Origin: Protostelium mycophagum
Taxonomy: Eukaryota; Evosea; Variosea; Protosteliida; Protosteliaceae
Reading direction: 5' to 3'
DNA length: 64,000 bases
NCBI GenBank assembly: GCA_002081555.1
Contig: MZNV01000703.1
Span: forward strand, 1-64,000
The position numbers were made by a program, and so were the translations under genes. Positions 63,720 through 64,000 of this stretch are shown here, piece after piece (position 1 is the first letter of the stretch; every line of letters starts with the position of its first letter). Below the pieces are notes generated by a model. It ran no database searches. It was not told the origin of the DNA and saw only the letters and a program-made list of their open reading frames with translations.

Positions 63720-64000
63720 ATGACGAAGAAGCCATTAACTTACGAAGAGATCACTTTCTATAAAGGTTTTGAAGGAAATGCATTTTCAGGCAATCCACTA
63801 GACAGGTGACAACTTTTAGATGATGAATTTACCTTATTGATTAACTCGATCGAGGTGTCAGAATATTCGCAAGAATGTCGAAGTGTTGAACAATCTCATA
63901 AAAGATGAAACCTCTTTATTCCTTCCCTTTCATAACATGAAGCCACTGATGACAACATCTCCAAATGCATTATCTTGGATCAGCTGGAAAGAACTTGAAA
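63720..64000 (+). CDS. NUDIX NADH pyrophosphatase, 5' part (NUDT12/NudC type)
   Basis: The gene starts MTKKPLTYEEITFYKG and runs off the window. AFSGNPLDR is the N-terminal signature of peroxisomal and bacterial NADH pyrophosphatases (FxGNPLDR), followed after a short intron (about 63807-63860) by NVEVLNNLIKDETSLFLPFH, corresponding to the segment with LLxxPxxxxLPL. The NUDIX box itself would lie beyond 64000. If correct, the enzyme cleaves NAD(H) to NMN(H) and AMP, or decaps NAD-capped RNA. It is divergent from FPGS, with 66 bp between starts. Confidence 0.6.

Overview
This 64 kb window comes from a compact, intron-rich eukaryotic nuclear genome. About 26 protein-coding genes sit on both strands. 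Most are split by GT-AG introns of only about 36-60 nt, and intergenic gaps are mostly below 900 bp. I saw no transposable element, rRNA or tRNA. The gene content is that of a free-living unicellular member of Amorphea. It has animal-like genes (RMI2, CASTOR/GATS-type ACT protein, NAA40, DYRK, AFG2/SPATA5, CNOT4, GNPTAB/Stealth-type phosphotransferase) together with a family 81 beta-1,3-glucanase that animals lack. An amoebozoan, perhaps a fungus-eating protosteloid amoeba, would fit, but this is inference from gene content only.

Layout. 0-9 kb: a FUT8-like fucosyltransferase (+), a long ankyrin-repeat protein (-) converging on it, and two unrecognised low-complexity genes (-). 9.5-13.5 kb: RMI2 (+), a C2-domain protein (-), and a divergent pair of mitochondrial genes, 3-hydroxyisobutyrate dehydrogenase (-) and cytochrome c oxidase subunit Vb (+). 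13.6-24 kb: a subtilisin-EGF protein with about 12 membrane segments (-), a short ORF (+), a DYRK kinase (-), a CASTOR-like arginine-sensor homologue (-) and an ankyrin protein (-). 24-36 kb: a six-PH RhoGAP (+), a putatively myristoylated globin (-), mitochondrial intermediate peptidase (-) and CNOT4 (-). 37-48 kb: a kinesin-14 (+), NAA40 (-), a Stealth phosphotransferase (+) and a secreted GH81 glucanase with fascin-like repeats (-). 48-64 kb: a coiled-coil PP2C-type phosphatase (-), a tiny NF-YA-like gene (-), the double AAA ATPase AFG2 (-), two unrecognised acidic proteins (+), a ZNF706-like zinc finger (+), folylpolyglutamate synthase (-) and the start of a NUDIX NADH pyrophosphatase (+).

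The genes do not form one pathway. Themes are mitochondrial function (MIPEP, COX5B, HIBADH, FPGS), Rho/kinesin cell biology, nutrient sensing, and a secretory or lysosomal set (FUT, Stealth, subtilase, GH81).

The most unusual signal is in the introns. From about 25 kb rightward, introns of unrelated genes share short sequence blocks. These are a 13-mer TTTCCCGCCAAAA, always in the transcript sense and usually a few bases after the 5' splice site; a GTTGTAG|AY 3' splice site; a TTTCACTGAAATTTCCAG-like 3' end; and a TGCGGCnnnGCCGCA hairpin. This looks like an intron family that has multiplied and spread (introner-like), or a splicing or regulatory code built into introns. One ankyrin-gene intron consists almost wholly of a perfect inverted repeat that ends at the acceptor. 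Exon limits given here were read by eye, so gene ends are better supported than every internal splice site.
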